From positions 1 to 64,000 of the forward strand of contig NZ_VUMD01000015.1 in assembly GCF_009696375.1 (NCBI RefSeq): DNA of 64,000 bases. Reading direction: 5' to 3'. Of the stretch, positions 1-8,769 are shown piece after piece. Position numbers and translations under genes: made by a program. How positions within the stretch are numbered: position 1 is the stretch's first letter; each line of letters begins with the position of its first letter. The notes beneath the pieces were generated by a model. The model searched no databases. It was not told the DNA's origin and saw nothing but the letters and a program-made list of their open reading frames with translations. Source of the DNA: Clostridium porci. GTDB lineage: Bacteria > Bacillota > Clostridia > Lachnospirales > Lachnospiraceae.

Positions 1-199
1 TTACTGTACGGGCCTGGTTCTGATTTTGCAGCCGTTCCCGGTATTCCAGCATCTTTGCTTTTGTAATTTCCTCTCCATTTAAGAATTGAAGGAACCAAAC
101 CAGCTCATGGACATACTTTTGTATGGTTGCGTGAGATTTTTCATGTTCGGCCAAATAGGAGCGGTACTTCCTCAGGAGTTCATTGTAACTATTTTTCAT
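1..199 (-). CDS. Tyrosine recombinase/integrase, N-terminal part (cut by window edge)
   Basis: The reading frame opens at an ATG (199-197) behind an AGAGAGGTGG ribosome site and stays open to the window edge, giving 66 residues. The start MKNSYNELLRKYRSYLAEHE, followed by a T-I-x-x-Y motif and 'FLQFLNGEEITKAKMLEY', matches the SAM-like core-binding N-terminal domain of phage-type tyrosine recombinases. The catalytic R-H-R-Y domain would lie beyond position 1 and is not visible. It probably belongs to a mobile element that also carries the nearby cat gene; that link is inferred from proximity only. A different short helical DNA-binding protein is possible but less likely. Confidence 0.7.
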   Translation of the reverse strand, partial: MKNSYNELLRKYRSYLAEHEKSHATIQKYVHELVWFLQFLNGEEITKAKMLEYRERLQNQNQARTV

Positions 200-384
200 A
201 ACTTCCACCTCTCTTAATATGATATAAACGTAGTATTCCTGAATCTTTTATACCGTATTCTTTGCGGGGGTAAAACGAAAGGATGAAGCAGCGCGTTTGC
301 AGAGCTGCGCAGGGACGCGAACTGCCAAGAAGAAATCAGCGGGCGTATATGACATCTTTTTTATGGGGGCAGTAGAATAAGTCT

Positions 385-465
385 CTAATCAAGAGTCGCC
401 AGTTCTGGCGATTCCCTGGCAGGACGCACCAGCTTTACATTGAGGCCGTCGTAAATATCGTTCAT
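385..465 (-). other. Very short ORF (26 codons), probably a remnant
   Basis: An ATG preceded seven bases upstream by GGAG opens a 26-codon frame ending in TAG at 385-387. The peptide begins MNDIYDGLNVKLVRP and is not a family I recognise. It could be the last codons of a lost gene that happen to keep a start, or a small peptide gene. The rest of 200-495 shows no gene. Confidence 0.2.
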
Positions 466-494
466 TACATCACTCCAATCTGATTTTTAGGTAA

Positions 495-526
495 GAAAAA
501 AGCAGTCAATCCTAAGACTAACTGCT
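495..526 (-). terminator. Rho-independent terminator of the cat gene
   Basis: On the minus strand an 11-bp stem (516-526 with 501-511, two G-U pairs) closes a four-base TTAG loop and is followed by six T residues. It lies 24 bases after the cat stop codon. Confidence 0.8.
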
Positions 527-550
527 TTGTATATATCTGGTATATAGTTG

Positions 551-1189
551 TTAAATTGAGTTTATCAATTCTTGTACTTCATTAAAAAATCTGGATAAAT
601 GGAAACCATCTGCTACGGCATGATGAATATTCATTGTAAGAGGCATTATATATCTTTCTCGCTCTAATTCATATTTTCCCCAAGTAATAACTGGTGCAAG
701 AAATTTTCCTTCGTCAAAAACATGAACATCAAAATGATTATATTTTACCCACGGCAAACAAGATACATCAAAAAAGTTCAAGGGTTGGTTTTCCACAAAT
801 GCACGTTCCATTTTATGTTTCTCTCTATCTAACATAAATCGTTCATGGAATTCAAATATGCTATCAGAAAAATCTGTAACCATTTTTGTGAAATTCTCAT
901 CTTCCTTATGAAATTCAGCATAGGACGGGGAAATATAGTCCCATTTAATTAAATTACCTTTATTGTCCCAACTATATTTAAACTCATCATGTTCATTAAC
1001 AACCTTTGAAACAACCCATATCATAGCTGGATAAAATTTCAAATCATGACTCTTTGAAAATTCAATTAACTTTGTTACATCAATATCTACGGTTAAGCTC
1101 ATAACGATACGCATATCATCAATGTAACTTTGAAACAATTTACCTCTATTCCATTTATTCAAATCAATTTTTGTATATTTATATTCCAT
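551..1189 (-). CDS. cat: Chloramphenicol acetyltransferase (CatA type)
   Basis: A trimeric cytoplasmic enzyme that transfers acetyl from acetyl-CoA to the 3-hydroxyl of chloramphenicol. The 212-residue length is typical of type A CATs. The catalytic block HHAVADGFH (consensus HHxxxDG) sits about 20 residues from the C-terminus, and the CAT-like segment SCLPWVKYNHFD is present upstream. The second ATG (1189) is preferred over 1195 because AAAGGAG lies seven bases before it. A leader peptide and pairing hairpins lie directly upstream, pointing to drug-induced attenuation, and a terminator follows. AT-rich and flanked by mobile remnants, so probably acquired. Confidence 0.93.
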   Translation of the reverse strand: MEYKYTKIDLNKWNRGKLFQSYIDDMRIVMSLTVDIDVTKLIEFSKSHDLKFYPAMIWVVSKVVNEHDEFKYSWDNKGNLIKWDYISPSYAEFHKEDENFTKMVTDFSDSIFEFHERFMLDREKHKMERAFVENQPLNFFDVSCLPWVKYNHFDVHVFDEGKFLAPVITWGKYELERERYIMPLTMNIHHAVADGFHLSRFFNEVQELINSI

Positions 1190-1226
1190 GCCCATTCTCC
1201 TTTACATTTTGAAATTTAGTAAAATG

Positions 1227-1287
1227 CAAGGCTCTCTGGATAACATTTCACTCCATGCAAGTCTATTCCATTAAGCCTTGTATGGAG
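1227..1287 (-). promoter_or_regulatory. Attenuator-like hairpins between leader peptide and cat
   Basis: On the transcript, CTCCAT-A-CAAG (1277-1287) pairs with CTTG-C-ATGGAG (1251-1261). The CAAGGCT of the same arm (1274-1280) can instead pair with AGCCTTG (1227-1233). The two structures are mutually exclusive and the first arm lies inside the leader ORF, the usual geometry of ribosome-stalling attenuation. How the cat ribosome site becomes exposed is not obvious from the pairing alone. Confidence 0.55.
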
Positions 1288-1309
1288 ATAATACAATACC
1301 CAATTTCAT
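1271..1309 (-). CDS. cat leader peptide (12 residues)
   Basis: The frame MKLGIVLSPYKA follows a GGGAGGG ribosome site with five-base spacing and ends at TAA (1271-1273), 82 bases before the cat start. Inducible Gram-positive cat and erm genes are classically controlled by stalling on a short leader peptide. Here the last codons overlap the hairpin arm at 1274-1287, so a stalled ribosome would open it. Position and ribosome site are seen; the drug response is inferred. Confidence 0.55.
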   Translation of the reverse strand: MKLGIVLSPYKA

Positions 1310-1348
1310 AATATCCCTCCCTATCCAATAAACCTTAGTTTATTGTTT

Positions 1349-1585
1349 TCATACCTGCTCTTCAAAAAACTTCGCCTGAAAACCAATCCAGCGCTTATTC
1401 ACTTCATCATAGATAGGATCTGTCTCCAATCCATGATTATTGGGATTCGCATGAAGATATCTAAACTGTTTATTTCCAGAGAGATTCTCATTGGCAAATA
1501 GCTGACGACATAAATCCTCAAACTTAAACCGAATCCCACGGGCATCATGATTATATGTACTAAAACTTTCCCAGTTTATTTGCAT
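1349..1585 (-). pseudogene. Truncated N-terminal nuclease domain (Mrr-like, defence NTPase type)
   Basis: The frame starts at ATG 1585 behind GAGGGG and encodes 78 residues beginning MQINWESFSTYN. It contains 'NNHGLETDPIYDE' and 'GFQAKFFE', the E...QxK arrangement of Mrr-like PD-(D/E)XK nuclease domains, as found at the N-terminus of some large STAND-type defence ATPases. The protein stops just after the QAK motif and no continuation is found in any frame before the cat leader, so the rest has been lost. Family assignment is from motif memory and moderately secure; loss of function is very likely. Confidence 0.55.
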
Positions 1586-1841
1586 TTCTATCCCCTCACC
1601 TAATAAGTTCAAATCCTGGATATACCAAGTTTAGGCTTATTCTTTCTCTAAGTTACTTGCATGCGTATTATTTCATGAGATTTTCACTAACTATATTAGG
1701 GATAATCCCAATACCAATCTACATAGATTTTATCAACAATTTTTTATAACTTTTAAGTTCACTCTATCTTCCCATTTTATCAACATACTGCATAAAAGGG
1801 TCACCATTCTCTGGCAACCCGCCCATGCATTTCATCTTAAA

Positions 1842-2655
1842 TTATGCGCCTCTTTTCCCATCTAAAGTACGCACTTCTTCCACTGTCAATTTTGAAAGTT
1901 TAGCAATCTGCTCATATGATAATTCACCCATCGCTAATAAATCTATTGCAAACCGTTTTCTCTCTTCCAACCGTGCTGTCAAAGCAGCCTCATTCCGCAT
2001 ATCTTCCATTGCCTTACACATTGCAGCCACTCCTTTCTCATCTTCCTTGAAATATCTTACACGTTCTGCCAATGTTCTATACTTCATATCCTTCGCATCT
2101 GTACACGAAAAATCACGCATCAGAATCCCTATGGGTGACTCATCCCGGTATGCACCGTTCACATATAAAATATATGCCTCATCGCCAAAATTCTCGCCGG
2201 TTTCTTTGATCACCCGGTGAATATGATAAATCGGCTGTCCCTTTCCCAGCACATCACGTTCTGCAATAAAGATCACATAAGTCTCTACCAGGTTCTCCAG
2301 CTTCTCTCCTGGCTCAGTCACATTGGCATCAATCAAACTGCTGTGATACCTGGCTCTCTTTGCTCCCGCACCACGATCTGCTCTCTGGATTTCCACATTG
2401 TACCTTTTCCCAGCGTGATCCGTGGCATAGATATAAAAAATAATCGATCTACCCTGCAAGTTTTTAAGCTGATGCTGAATCGCTACCTTTTCCACCTTCA
2501 GATCATCCCTGCCAAGCACAATCTGCAATACCAACTCCGTACACTCAATATTTTTCTTCAAAACAATTTGACATAAAGTCATCATCCATCAGGCGCAATC
2601 CCCGAAGGCGCTGCAGATCTTCCGGCCTGAATTTTTCTTCCCAATACTTACTCAT
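1842..2655 (-). pseudogene. Rpn-family PD-(D/E)XK nuclease/putative transposase, frameshifted
   Basis: Rpn proteins are recombination-promoting nucleases common in clostridia. The true start is ATG 2655, giving MSKYWEEKFRPEDLQRLRG, the usual family N-terminus. The frame breaks at a run of five A residues (minus strand, 2551-2555): one A fewer would join ...SNCFEEN to IECTELVLQIVLGRDDLKVE. The remaining 240 residues contain 'YNVEIQRAD' and 'KRARYHSSLIDA', the E-x-Q/K part of the active site. The segment that normally reads R-L-D-I-Y-A reads I-F-Y-I-Y-A, so the metal-binding Asp is replaced by Tyr. A C-terminal sigma-like helix-turn-helix (ELSYEQIAKLSKLTVEEV) is intact. Both defects suggest a dead copy; a second fragment lies at 24.3-24.6 kb. 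Confidence 0.85.
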
Positions 2656-2814
2656 ATCTGCTCTTCCTTTCTCTGCCTGTTTTTATCAGAAGGGTATACT
2701 TCCCCTATCATACCTAAATTTTATCACAGGCACACTTTTGTTGCAAGATTCATTCCAATTCGTTTTATGTTTTTTAATCAGGCGGTCCCCACACTTCTTC
2801 TCTGATATCATTTT

Positions 2815-3200
2815 CTAATTTCCCCATACATCCAGCCTCTGCACCATTACGATCCCCGACCGGAACTGGATCTCTATCTTATTCTGATTGACAACCTTGA
2901 CCGTCTGGATCAGGCGCCACACCAAGTCGTTATCGAATTCTCTGCTCAGCACCCCTGCTTTCTTCATATAAGCATCCATCTCTTCCACTCTTTGGTCATA
3001 CGCTTCCGCCAGACGTTTTTCCTCCATGAGCTGCTCTTTCTTCTTTCTCAGATCCTTCAGTTTCTCCGTAACGCTTCGGTATTCCCGGTCAAAGGCTTCC
3101 TCTTTGCAGTTTCCCTTGGCACTTTCCTTTTTGATTTCAGAAACAGAAGCAACTCGTCAAATGTTGTTTCATCCTTATCATCAAATGCCGCTATTAACAC
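2815..3200 (-). pseudogene. C-terminal remnant of a large serine recombinase
   Basis: The intact stretch (2815-3027, extending in frame to about 3135) encodes the coiled coil and the end LVWRLIQTVKVV...KIEIQFRSGI, closely matching the end of the complete recombinase at 26.2 kb. Further upstream '[17 protein letters not shown]' continues the protein in a shifted frame, so there is also a frameshift near 3135-3155. The catalytic and zinc-ribbon domains are missing. The remnant meets the truncated galactokinase at about 3200, so this is a rearrangement joint. Confidence 0.75.
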
Positions 3201-3201
3201 T

Positions 3202-3360
3202 TGCATAAGTTCCCAATGTCAATGCACATGAAAAAACATGACCACCATTATAGTCCGTATGTTCTCCAATCAGATTCACTTGACCCGGTGCAAAATAAGT
3301 ACGGATTCCATCACTTGCACCGTATATCTTCGTAAATTCATTCACTAATTTTGTTCTCAT
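3202..3360 (-). pseudogene. galK: Galactokinase, N-terminal stub
   Basis: GalK phosphorylates galactose in the Leloir pathway. The stub starts at ATG 3360 (GGAG seven bases upstream) and reads [14 protein letters not shown], then '[21 protein letters not shown]', the GHMP-kinase galactokinase signature. After about 52 residues (ALTLGTYA) homology stops at the junction with recombinase sequence, whereas the full enzyme has about 390 residues. It is the last gene of the galactoside operon above it, so the strain has lost this galK copy. Whether another copy exists is not visible. Confidence 0.85.
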
Positions 3361-3428
3361 ATGTTTACTCCTTTTAGGACTGCCCAACCTCCAGCTCGCT
3401 TTGGAAATAGGGCAGTCCCTTTACACTT

Positions 3429-5198
3429 TTAAACTACATCCTCAAACATACGATATAATTTTTTGTTAATTTCTTTCACTTCGTCTTCGACAAATTTCAC
3501 TTCATCTCTGTCGTAAGTGAAAATACCATTGATTTCTTCTTCGATATCGCTGGTCTGTGTATAAATTGTACTGGAAAGACCATTCACAAGATTTGGATAA
3601 ATCTCATTTTCCCAAAGTCTCTTGTAATTAGAAGTCAGTTCTTCTTTTGAATGATAAGACTGATATCCGAACTCTTTTTCACAGGCCAGATGACCTGGCA
3701 TAGCATATGAATAACCGCCAAATTCAGTCAGGGCAACAACTCGGTCTTCCTGTGGTTTTACAGTAAGACCCGGTTTGTAATTGTGGATACTGTACATATC
3801 ACCGCCCTGCTGGTCGAACCATCCACAGGCTTCATTAACAAATCTTGTCTTATCAAGACTTCGAATAAGTGCAGTTGCACGTCTCGCATCAAACTGTCCC
3901 CAGCCTTCGTTAAAAGGAACCCATACAGCGATAGATGGATGATTGTAAAGCTGCTCAATCATCGCTTCCAGGTCTCTGTAATACTGTGCTCTGCCTTCTT
4001 TGTCCTGTCGCTTAAACATGCCATAGAGGTTGTCACGAACTCCTCTTGCGAACCAGTCGAAAGCATTTGTAAGATATGTAACAAAGACCATATTGTAGTC
4101 TCCGCCGCCATTTGGCATATCCTGCCATACAATCATACCGATTTTATCGCAGTGATAATAGAAACGATCCGGTTCCACTTTAATATGTTTACGGATAGTA
4201 TTAAAACCAAGTTCTTTCAGCTTTATGATATCGTATTTTAAAGCTTCATCCGTTGGATTTGTGAGAAGGCTTTCCGGCCAGTATCCCTGGTCGAGAATTC
4301 CGTTGAAGAAAAATGGTTTGTTGTTCATGAAAAATCTTAAGATTCCTTTGGAATCTTTCCCAACATGGAACTTTCTCATACCAAAATAGGACTGTACTTC
4401 ATCTTCGCCAAAAACAACATTTAAATCATATAAATACGGATCATCCGGTGTCCATACATGCACCTGATCTAATTTAATAATAACATCTTTATTTGTCTCT
4501 ACGATTTCTTCTTTCACAACATTTCCCTGTTCCAGAACACGAACTTTTGCTGTACCGGAAACATTGGTCTTGATATTAAGACGTACTGCCTTATCATCCA
4601 GTAAGGGAGTGATTTTAATCTTTTCAATATAATCTTTTGAAACACTTTCCATCCATACTGTTTCCCAAATACCACTTTGTGGAGTATAGAAAAGAGAGCC
4701 ATATTTACCTTTTTTGACTAATTTCTGTTTTCCACGTGCATGTGGAGCTTCCTCTGTCATATCTTTTACACATAAAGTCAGTATATTTTCTCCATCCACA
4801 AGATAATCTGTGATGTCAAAATGGAACGCTGTATATCCTCCAATATGCTCCCCTAAAACATTTCCGTTCAATAAAACGGTGCATTCCTGATCAACCGCAC
4901 CAAAATGGAGAAGAACACGTCCTTTATTAAAATCCTCTGGAATCGTAAATGATTTTCGATAATGTAAATAATCTTTAGGCATTACAATCTTTTTAACACC
5001 AGACAATTCTGTCTCTGGTGAAAATGGCACTAAAATCTTCCCGTCATATCGATTTGTTGTCTTTTCCTGGTTAATGCAATATTCCCATTCGCCATTCAGG
5101 TTAATAAAACTGTCTCTCACAAGATTTGGTCTTGGATATTCCGGCAGTACATTGGCGGCAGTTACCGTTTTGCCCCATTTACTCATCAATTGAATCAT
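3429..5198 (-). CDS. Glycoside hydrolase family 2 (beta-galactosidase/beta-glucuronidase type)
   Basis: A 589-residue cytoplasmic exo-glycosidase. The sugar-binding jelly roll comes first ('NLNGEWEYCINQE', 'GAVDQECTVLLNG'), then an immunoglobulin-like domain, then the TIM barrel. The general acid/base is the Glu of FNEGWGQ (about residue 431) and the nucleophile the Glu of LTEFGG (about residue 491). No signal peptide. It lies 17 bases downstream of the second permease and upstream of galK, so it probably hydrolyses a galactoside or related glycoside brought in by the adjacent importer. Beta-galactosidase is favoured by context; glucuronidase or another GH2 specificity cannot be excluded from sequence alone. 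Confidence 0.88.
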   Translation of the reverse strand: MIQLMSKWGKTVTAANVLPEYPRPNLVRDSFINLNGEWEYCINQEKTTNRYDGKILVPFSPETELSGVKKIVMPKDYLHYRKSFTIPEDFNKGRVLLHFGAVDQECTVLLNGNVLGEHIGGYTAFHFDITDYLVDGENILTLCVKDMTEEAPHARGKQKLVKKGKYGSLFYTPQSGIWETVWMESVSKDYIEKIKITPLLDDKAVRLNIKTNVSGTAKVRVLEQGNVVKEEIVETNKDVIIKLDQVHVWTPDDPYLYDLNVVFGEDEVQSYFGMRKFHVGKDSKGILRFFMNNKPFFFNGILDQGYWPESLLTNPTDEALKYDIIKLKELGFNTIRKHIKVEPDRFYYHCDKIGMIVWQDMPNGGGDYNMVFVTYLTNAFDWFARGVRDNLYGMFKRQDKEGRAQYYRDLEAMIEQLYNHPSIAVWVPFNEGWGQFDARRATALIRSLDKTRFVNEACGWFDQQGGDMYSIHNYKPGLTVKPQEDRVVALTEFGGYSYAMPGHLACEKEFGYQSYHSKEELTSNYKRLWENEIYPNLVNGLSSTIYTQTSDIEEEINGIFTYDRDEVKFVEDEVKEINKKLYRMFEDVV

Positions 5199-5215
5199 AC
5201 GCTGTCCTCTCTCCC

Positions 5216-6205
5216 TTAGTCATTTTTCTTAGTCTTCTTTAAATTCTGGAATACTTCGGACTGTACACCTACAGAGATTAATACAAGTAAGCCCATGATT
5301 ACTGACTGCCAGTGTACGGATACCTCTGGAAGATATGTGAAGATTGTATTAATTACGAAGTAAATCATAATACCAAAGAATGTTCCGGAGAATTTGCCCT
5401 CTCCACCGGATAATTTAACACCGCCAATCGCACACATAGCAATTGCATATGTCTCATAAACATTACCTGCACTAAGTGTTGCACTACCACTGCTTGATGC
5501 AAGAAGTACACCGGAAAATGCAGCAATGAGACCAGCGCAGATAAATGCTTTAATCTTAATTCTGTCTACATCAATACCCATCATGCGTGCTGCTTCTGTA
5601 TTGCCGCCTACTGCATACATTCCCATACCGAACTTTGTATGTCTGCTGATAAACATGCATGTAAATACGAGGATAAAGAAGATTGGAATTAAGATGGACA
5701 CACCTGCTTTTACACCAAGGAATCCTTTTAAGAACTTTGCGCTTGCAAAAGACATAATGCCTTCCGGAATTTCAACAGATGCTTTCGCAACGAGTGTAAT
5801 CATACCACGAACCGCAAACATCATAGCAAGAGATGCAATCCAGGAAGAAATTCTCATCTTTGTATTCATATAACCAATAAGCGCACCGGATACTACACCA
5901 ACCATAAGACCTGCAACAATACCAAGTACAGGATTAATCTGGCCGGTTGTACCCATAACAACACCACTTAAGGCAAATATAGCACCTACAGAAAGGTCGA
6001 TTTCACCACAAAGGATAACAAAAGTCATACCAAAAGCAAGAAAACCACCGTTTTTCGCTGCTTTTAATAAAATATTTAAAACGTTTGGTACGGAAAGAAA
6101 GTTCTGATCCGCAAAAAGAATACTTGCTGCAATAACCAAAAGTAAAAATGCTAAAATAGTACTTTTGGAATAAAAGGAATTATAGAATTTTTTTATCTTG
6201 TTCAT
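5216..6205 (-). CDS. Sugar ABC transporter permease (YjfF-like, second permease)
   Basis: An integral membrane permease of the ribose/galactose (BPD_transp_2) family with hydrophobic helices throughout and the family segment 'GFLAFGMTFVILCGEIDLSVG'. The start is ATG 6205 behind GGAGG, 13 bases after the preceding permease stop; the upstream in-frame extension lacks a ribosome site. It should pair with the permease at 6219-7178 as a heterodimer served by the ATPase at 7171-8694. Two different permeases with a single ATPase is the arrangement of the YtfQRT-YjfF galactofuranose importer of E. coli. Confidence 0.9.
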   Translation of the reverse strand: MNKIKKFYNSFYSKSTILAFLLLVIAASILFADQNFLSVPNVLNILLKAAKNGGFLAFGMTFVILCGEIDLSVGAIFALSGVVMGTTGQINPVLGIVAGLMVGVVSGALIGYMNTKMRISSWIASLAMMFAVRGMITLVAKASVEIPEGIMSFASAKFLKGFLGVKAGVSILIPIFFILVFTCMFISRHTKFGMGMYAVGGNTEAARMMGIDVDRIKIKAFICAGLIAAFSGVLLASSSGSATLSAGNVYETYAIAMCAIGGVKLSGGEGKFSGTFFGIMIYFVINTIFTYLPEVSVHWQSVIMGLLVLISVGVQSEVFQNLKKTKKND

Positions 6206-6218
6206 ACTACCTAACCTC

Positions 6219-7178
6219 CTACTTCGCCTGTTCTCGCTGGATAAATACTGCGAATACGATAATAATCGCTTTGAAGATCTGTGCATATTCATCCGGAATG
6301 TTATTCATTACACAAGTAAGTGTGATCATCTGCATAATAAGAGCACCAATTACTGTTCCCATAACATGAGCTTTACCGCCACTCATCGGTGTTCCACCGA
6401 TAACTACTGCTGCGATTGCATCAAGTTCTGCTAACTGACCTAAGGAGCTACCTGCGGCTACTGTTACTTTCGCTGCCTGGAATACACCTGCAAATGCTGC
6501 AAGAAGACCGGAAAGACCATATACGATCATTAATGTTTTTGCTGCATTGATACCTGCAAGAGAACTGGATTTGATACTGTCACCAACAGCCTGAATCTGT
6601 CTTCCTAGTACAGTCTTTTCTGCCATAACCCATACGATAGCAACCGCTAGAACGATAGGAACGATCTGAACAGGGATTACACCGCCGATTTTGTAAGAGC
6701 CCCAAAGTGCAAGCTGATCGCCAACTGCACCAAGTTTATTGAAGTAAATATCACGTCCGCCGCAGAGAACCTGTGCAGCACCACGCATTGTAAGCTGCAT
6801 ACCAAGTGTGATTACCATGGCCTGTAATTTTAATTTACCTACGAAGAAACCGTTGATGCATCCAATTGCAGTACATACAACCAGCGCCATAATAAGGGCA
6901 GGAACCAGACCGAATTCAGTCATAAATTTTGCTGTTAATACACCGGAAACAGCCATGATAGATCCTACGGAAATATCGATACCGCCAGTGGAAATAACAA
7001 GAGTCATACCCATACCGCAAAGGATAGCAGGGCAGATCTGTGTGATAATGTTATTTAAGTTACTGATAGCGAAAAAATTCTTTGTAAATAAAGAGTTGAA
7101 AAGAACGAAGCATAAAAGCATCGCTATCGCGCTGTACTGCTTAATCAAAGCCATTTTATCTTCTTTTGTCTTAGCCAT
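6219..7178 (-). CDS. Sugar ABC transporter permease (YtfT-like, first permease)
   Basis: A 319-residue membrane permease of the ribose/galactose family with the conserved 'GMTLVISTGGIDISVGSIMA' segment and a long run of hydrophobic helices. The start ATG 7178 overlaps the ATPase stop codon (ATGGCTAA), implying translational coupling. It forms an operon with the ATPase upstream and the second permease downstream. The closest functional model is YtfT of the YtfQRT-YjfF system, inferred from the binding protein and gene order rather than from a specific motif. Confidence 0.9.
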   Translation of the reverse strand: MAKTKEDKMALIKQYSAIAMLLCFVLFNSLFTKNFFAISNLNNIITQICPAILCGMGMTLVISTGGIDISVGSIMAVSGVLTAKFMTEFGLVPALIMALVVCTAIGCINGFFVGKLKLQAMVITLGMQLTMRGAAQVLCGGRDIYFNKLGAVGDQLALWGSYKIGGVIPVQIVPIVLAVAIVWVMAEKTVLGRQIQAVGDSIKSSSLAGINAAKTLMIVYGLSGLLAAFAGVFQAAKVTVAAGSSLGQLAELDAIAAVVIGGTPMSGGKAHVMGTVIGALIMQMITLTCVMNNIPDEYAQIFKAIIIVFAVFIQREQAK

Positions 7179-8694
7179 TGATCGTTCCCTCACTTTCGCT
7201 GCCTTTTGCAATCAGTTCCATAATCTTTGTCTGATCGATAGCAGTATCAATTACTTCACCAACCGCTTTACCATCTCTCATAACTACAACTCTGTCACAG
7301 TTACGTTCTAATTCTGCGATTTCGGAAGAAATCATAAGTACAGAGATCCCCTGATCGGAAAGTTCCTGAATCAGGATTTCAATCTCAGCCTTCGCACCAA
7401 CGTCGATACCACGTGTAGGTTCGTCAAGAATCATTAATTTTGGATTCATGCACATCCATCTTGCAAGAAGAACCTTCTGCTGGTTACCACCACTTAAGTT
7501 TTTAATAAGCTGTTCCGGAGTTGGAGTTTTGATTTTTAATCTTTCGATATATGTTTTTGCAATTTCGTCCTGTTTTTTCTGATCAACAAAACCGTTTTTC
7601 TGTAATTTAGGAAGAAGGGCAATTGTCATATTTTCCTTTACGGAAAGGTTTGGAATAATGCCTTCTGTCTTACGGTCTTCTGTACAGAAACCAATACCTA
7701 TGTTAATAGCATCGATTGGTTTTTTGATGTTTGCAGGTTCGCCCCACCAGAATACTTCACCTGCATCCGGTTTTGTAGAACCAAATAATACATTAGCAAG
7801 CTCGCTTCGTCCGGAACCAAGAAGACCGGAAAGACCAACGATTTCACCTTTTTTGATTGTAAGGTCGATTCCATTCAGTCTCATGCCCTGTTCGATGTTT
7901 TTCATCTCAACAATCTTGTCTGCGTTTTCAAAAGCATAGCCTGTTTTCTTTCTTTCTAATTTAACAGTGTCTTTTCCAACCATTAAAGAAATCAGTCTGA
8001 ACTGATCCAAATCTTTAATGTCATAATCGCCAACATACTCACCGTCTTTAAATACAGTAAGTCTGTCTACGATTTCAAAGATTTCATCTAATTTATGGCT
8101 GATGAAGATAACACTGATTCCGTCCTCTTTTAATTTCCTGATAATACGGAATAATACCGCAACTTCCTGTTTATCTAAGGAAGATGTTGGTTCGTCAAGG
8201 ATAATTAATTTTGCATTGATACTTACAGCTCTTGCAATAGCAACCATCTGCTGGATCGCTGTGGAATAATTGCTGAGAGGTTTTGTAACGTCTACATCAA
8301 TTCCTAAATCTTTTAAGATTCTTTCCGCTTCGGAAATCATTTTCTTACGGTCAACAGAACCGAATTTTGTTCTTGGCTCACGGCCGATGAATAAGTTCTC
8401 ATATACAGTCTGAAATAATACTAAGTTTAATTCCTGGTATACTGTAGAGATACCTTCCTCGTTTGCTTCAATCGGTGTTTTGCAATCGATTTCTTTTCCA
8501 TCAAATACGATTGTACCGCCATTTTTCTGGTAAATACCTGTTAAAACCTTAATAAGTGTAGATTTACCAGCACCGTTTTCTCCCATAAGAGAATGAACTT
8601 CTCCCTTGTTTACTGTAAGATTAACGCCTTTTAAGGCACGTACACCAGGGAAAGTCTTTTCCAATCCTCTGATCTCCAGTAAAGCTTCTGACAT
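7171..8694 (-). CDS. Sugar ABC transporter ATP-binding protein (duplicated ATPase, YtfR/MglA-like)
   Basis: A 507-residue protein with two ABC domains that powers monosaccharide import from the cytoplasmic face. The first domain has Walker A GENGAGKST, signature LSNYSTAIQQ and Walker B LIILDEPTSS; the second has a degenerate Walker A (GLLGSGRSE), signature LSGGNQQK and LMILDEPTRG. One degenerate site is normal for this family. The start is ATG 8694, seven bases after AAAGGAG; 31 upstream in-frame residues are not conserved. The binding-protein gene that should lie just upstream is displaced by an IS91-like fragment and carries its own terminator, so promoter access for this operon is uncertain. 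Confidence 0.93.
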   Translation of the reverse strand: MSEALLEIRGLEKTFPGVRALKGVNLTVNKGEVHSLMGENGAGKSTLIKVLTGIYQKNGGTIVFDGKEIDCKTPIEANEEGISTVYQELNLVLFQTVYENLFIGREPRTKFGSVDRKKMISEAERILKDLGIDVDVTKPLSNYSTAIQQMVAIARAVSINAKLIILDEPTSSLDKQEVAVLFRIIRKLKEDGISVIFISHKLDEIFEIVDRLTVFKDGEYVGDYDIKDLDQFRLISLMVGKDTVKLERKKTGYAFENADKIVEMKNIEQGMRLNGIDLTIKKGEIVGLSGLLGSGRSELANVLFGSTKPDAGEVFWWGEPANIKKPIDAINIGIGFCTEDRKTEGIIPNLSVKENMTIALLPKLQKNGFVDQKKQDEIAKTYIERLKIKTPTPEQLIKNLSGGNQQKVLLARWMCMNPKLMILDEPTRGIDVGAKAEIEILIQELSDQGISVLMISSEIAELERNCDRVVVMRDGKAVGEVIDTAIDQTKIMELIAKGSESEGTING

Positions 8695-8769
8695 GTCTTT
8701 GCTCCTTTCTCTGCCTGTTACCTTTTTCATAACATAATTTACATCGTTAAAAATGTGTCTGCGACACTT

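Noticed and set aside
318-331. 14-base sequence CGAACTGCCAAGAA repeated at 26127-26140, a possible attachment-site pair
   Set aside because: A 14-base match is expected by chance several times in 64 kb, and neither copy sits at a proven element end.
1825-2576. Plus-strand ORFs of 131 and 119 residues
   Set aside because: They are antisense shadows of the Rpn gene, which has clear family motifs on the minus strand.
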